This document shows positions 14,805 to 16,499 of a stretch of DNA of 16,499 nucleotides, piece by piece; position 1 is the first letter of the stretch, and every line of letters begins with the position of its first letter. Below the pieces are notes generated by a model that was given only the letters and a program-made list of their open reading frames with translations, ran no database searches and was not told the DNA's origin. Position numbers and translations under genes: made by a program. The stretch comes from Planctomycetota bacterium (lineage in GTDB: Bacteria > Planctomycetota > SZUA-567 > H5-PLA8): contig JANXLS010000210.1 in NCBI GenBank assembly GCA_025355035.1, positions 1-16,499 of the forward strand. Reading direction: 5' to 3'.

Positions 14805-15671
14805 TCAATAAATCACCTTCTGCAAACACAATCCCAGCGCGGGCGCTGTCGGTCCGGCTTTGCGACGATCTTTCGCGGCGAGCGCTTCAGCCATCCAATC
14901 CGGCGAGCGGTAGCCTCGCCCGACATCAACCAGCGAGCCGACGATCGTTCGCACCATCTGATACAAAAATCCGCTACCTTCGACTTCGATCATGAATCGT
15001 CCCGGGATGCGCGGGTCTTCGCTCAATTCAATGTGCTTGATCGTGCGGATCGTTGTCAGTTCATTTTTGCCCTCTTCAATACGCTTGGATTGAATTAATT
15101 TAAGCTGCGTCGCAAACGACGTGAAATCGTGGGTACCGATCAGATGCTGCGCGGCCTTTTGCATCGCGGCAGGATCGACCGGAAAACGCATGTGCCAATG
15201 ATCGCGCCGCAGCATCGACGACCGTTCGCGGCGGCTGAAAAACGAGTACACGTAAATCTTCCCGACCGCGTCGCGCTGAGCGTGAAAATCCGCGTCAACA
15301 TCCTCCGCTTTGGTCGCAGAAACATCTTTAAGCATATTCGAATTCAACGCCATGCACAGGTACGACGTGGGGATCTGAACATCGTCCGGCAACGTCAAAC
15401 TCGCCGTTTGCCCGCGCGCGTGAACCCCGGCATCGGTGCGACTTGCTCCGGCGATGCGAACCGGTTGCAGACAAATCTTGCGCAACGCGCGCTCGACTTC
15501 GCCCTGCACCGTCCGCGCAGAAGCCACCGTTCCTTCGCCCGCGCGTTCGCCGCTCTGCACCTGCCACCCTTTGAACTCGGTGCCGTCGTATTCAAGGGTC
15601 AGTTTGATTCTGCGAGGCGTCGACGTGCCGAGTGCTGAGTACTGAGTGCTGAGGAACGGGTTGTTGATGAT
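14805..15671 (-). CDS. truA: tRNA pseudouridine(38-40) synthase TruA, start codon not canonical
   Basis: TruA turns uridines 38-40 of the tRNA anticodon arm into pseudouridine. Family motifs are clear: KLTLEYDGTEFKGWQ, the catalytic loop ASRTDAGVHARGQ, DFHAQRDAVGKIYVYSF, GTHDFTSFA, and GSGFLYQMVRTIVGSLVDVGRG. The first ATG/GTG/TTG in frame is GTG at 15560, but it would cut off the conserved first strand with YDG and GWQ, which is encoded upstream in the same frame (about 15564-15614). Counting from the Arg codon at 15614 puts the catalytic Asp at residue 61, as in E. coli (60), so the protein should start near 15617; no standard start exists between there and the stop codon at 15675-15677. 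I extend to the ATC at 15669-15671 because AGAGGA lies 6 bases before it. Four 7-bp repeats occupy 15625-15652. It follows the E1 beta gene, in the same frame, in one presumed operon. Confidence 0.9.
   Translation of the reverse strand: MINNPFLSTQYSALGTSTPRRIKLTLEYDGTEFKGWQVQSGERAGEGTVASARTVQGEVERALRKICLQPVRIAGASRTDAGVHARGQTASLTLPDDVQIPTSYLCMALNSNMLKDVSATKAEDVDADFHAQRDAVGKIYVYSFFSRRERSSMLRRDHWHMRFPVDPAAMQKAAQHLIGTHDFTSFATQLKLIQSKRIEEGKNELTTIRTIKHIELSEDPRIPGRFMIEVEGSGFLYQMVRTIVGSLVDVGRGYRSPDWMAEALAAKDRRKAGPTAPALGLCLQKVIY
15625..15652. repeat. Four tandem 7-bp repeats at the truA start
   Basis: On the plus strand the units are GTGCCGA, GTGCTGA, GTACTGA and GTGCTGA, directly adjoining (28 bases), with one more G after. 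They lie just upstream of the conserved N-terminus of TruA and keep its frame open. The sequence resembles the GTGCTGAGTACTGA-type heptamer runs I recall from intergenic regions of planctomycetes and some other phyla. Confidence 0.75.
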
Positions 15672-15674
15672 CCT

Positions 15675-16499
15675 TTATCCTCTGAATGAGAGTGCTTTTT
15701 TCGCCGCGGCGACAATCCTGTCGACGCTCGGCAACACCGCGCGTTCCATCTCGGTCGCGCTGGGGATCGGCACGTCTGCGGCCGCAACGCGTTGGATCGG
15801 AGAATCGAGATAACCGAATGCCATCTCCTGAACGCTCGCCGCCAATTCGGCTCCGATGCCACACGTCAAATGCCCTTCTTCAACGATCACCAACGCCTGC
15901 GTTTTCGCCGCGGATTTCGCAACGGTTTCGCGGTCCAGCGGAGCGACACAACGAAGATCGACGATCTCCGCATCGATCCCTTCCTTCGCCAAAATCTCAG
16001 CGGCTTGCAGCGAGAGTGAGACCATGTACGAGTTCGCGCAGAGCGTGATGTCTTTGCCGGAGCGGACGATGTTCGCTTTGCCCAACGGAATGAATTCTTC
16101 CGTCGTTGGGACAGGCCCGACCGTTCCGTACAGCGCTTTGTGTTCAACGAAAATGACCGGGTCGTCAGAGAGCAACGCGGTCTTCAACAGCCCCTTTGCA
16201 TCGCGCGGACTCCACGGCGTGACGACGCGCAAGCCGGGGAATTTCATCAGCAGCGAATCGAGGCATTGGCTATGCGTCGCGCCATAGCCACGGTAGCCGC
16301 CCATCGGTGTGCGCAGCACAAACGACGCGTTCATCTGGCCGTTATAAATGTAGTGGAACTTCGCCGCGTGATTGGCAAGTTGATCGAGCGCCAGCAGGAT
16401 GAAATCCATGAACATGATTTCGCCGATGGGACGCACACCGCCCAGCGCCGCCCCCAAACACATCCCCGTGATCGTCGCCTCGCTGATCGGCGTGTTGAC
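15675..16499 (-). CDS. 2-oxoacid dehydrogenase E1 component, beta subunit (5' end outside window)
   Basis: The frame is open from the right edge to a TAA at 15675-15677, 274 residues, lacking only the N-terminal part of a roughly 325-residue protein. It is the beta subunit of the thiamine-diphosphate E1 enzyme of pyruvate, acetoin or branched-chain 2-oxoacid dehydrogenase complexes. Motifs: NTPISEATITG at the edge, GGVRPIGEIMFMDF, LRTPMGGYRGYGATHSQ (PP-binding and His loop), PGLRVVTPWSPRDAKGLLK, DPVIFVEHKALYG, then the C-terminal transketolase domain with DAEIVDLRCVAPLD, ALVIVEEGHLTCGIGAE and RVAAADVPIPSA. An ATG at 16463 is internal, since conserved sequence precedes it. An E1 alpha gene is expected just beyond the right edge. 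truA follows immediately, suggesting cotranscription. Pyruvate is the likeliest substrate, but beta subunits alone do not settle this. Confidence 0.93.
   Translation of the reverse strand, partial: VNTPISEATITGMCLGAALGGVRPIGEIMFMDFILLALDQLANHAAKFHYIYNGQMNASFVLRTPMGGYRGYGATHSQCLDSLLMKFPGLRVVTPWSPRDAKGLLKTALLSDDPVIFVEHKALYGTVGPVPTTEEFIPLGKANIVRSGKDITLCANSYMVSLSLQAAEILAKEGIDAEIVDLRCVAPLDRETVAKSAAKTQALVIVEEGHLTCGIGAELAASVQEMAFGYLDSPIQRVAAADVPIPSATEMERAVLPSVDRIVAAAKKALSFRG

Noticed and set aside
14540..14995. 151-codon plus-strand ORF across the DUF1289-truA gap
   Set aside because: It is antisense to the 3' part of truA and the 5' part of the DUF1289 gene, lacks motifs and a ribosome site.
15625..15652. 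Heptamer run as a CRISPR repeat
   Set aside because: Units are 7 bases with no spacers, and no cas genes are present.

Overview
The window looks like chromosomal DNA of a Gram-negative bacterium of the PVC group, most likely a planctomycete. The best marker is a secreted protein of about 1,080 residues with the PSCyt1-DUF1549-DUF1553 architecture, a family greatly expanded in Planctomycetota. GC-rich third codon positions, mostly single-gene transcription units and many leaderless-looking conserved genes fit this, but the lineage is an inference and other PVC phyla are possible. I see no rRNA, tRNA, CRISPR array, transposase or phage gene; it reads as ordinary core/metabolic chromosome.

Left part (1-5000). 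The 3' end of an unrecognised gene is followed by a plant-type soluble acyl-ACP desaturase with all six diiron ligands, a small convergent membrane protein, a stand-alone carboxyltransferase (beta) subunit of methylcrotonyl-CoA-carboxylase type, and on the minus strand a GH15/phosphorylase-kinase-like (alpha/alpha)6 protein.

Centre (5000-13800). The PSCyt1/DUF1549/DUF1553 protein is followed by three closely spaced plus-strand genes: a GT4 glycosyltransferase, a GT9 heptosyltransferase-like enzyme and a 995-residue protein that contains two complete LptF/LptG permease modules in one chain. Together they form an apparent lipopolysaccharide synthesis and export operon (gaps 14 and 29 nt).

Right part (13800-16499). 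A secreted FKBP-type prolyl isomerase has its own promoter, a two-hairpin REP-like element in its leader and a strong intrinsic terminator. Beyond it, on the minus strand, lie a DUF1289 zinc-ribbon-like small protein, the tRNA pseudouridine synthase TruA, and the 3' part of a 2-oxoacid dehydrogenase E1 beta gene that runs off the right edge.

The two points that most deserve a second look are the LptF-LptG single-chain fusion and the truA gene, whose frame is open straight back to the E1 beta stop codon but contains no ATG, GTG or TTG where the protein must begin; a run of four 7-bp repeats sits exactly there.
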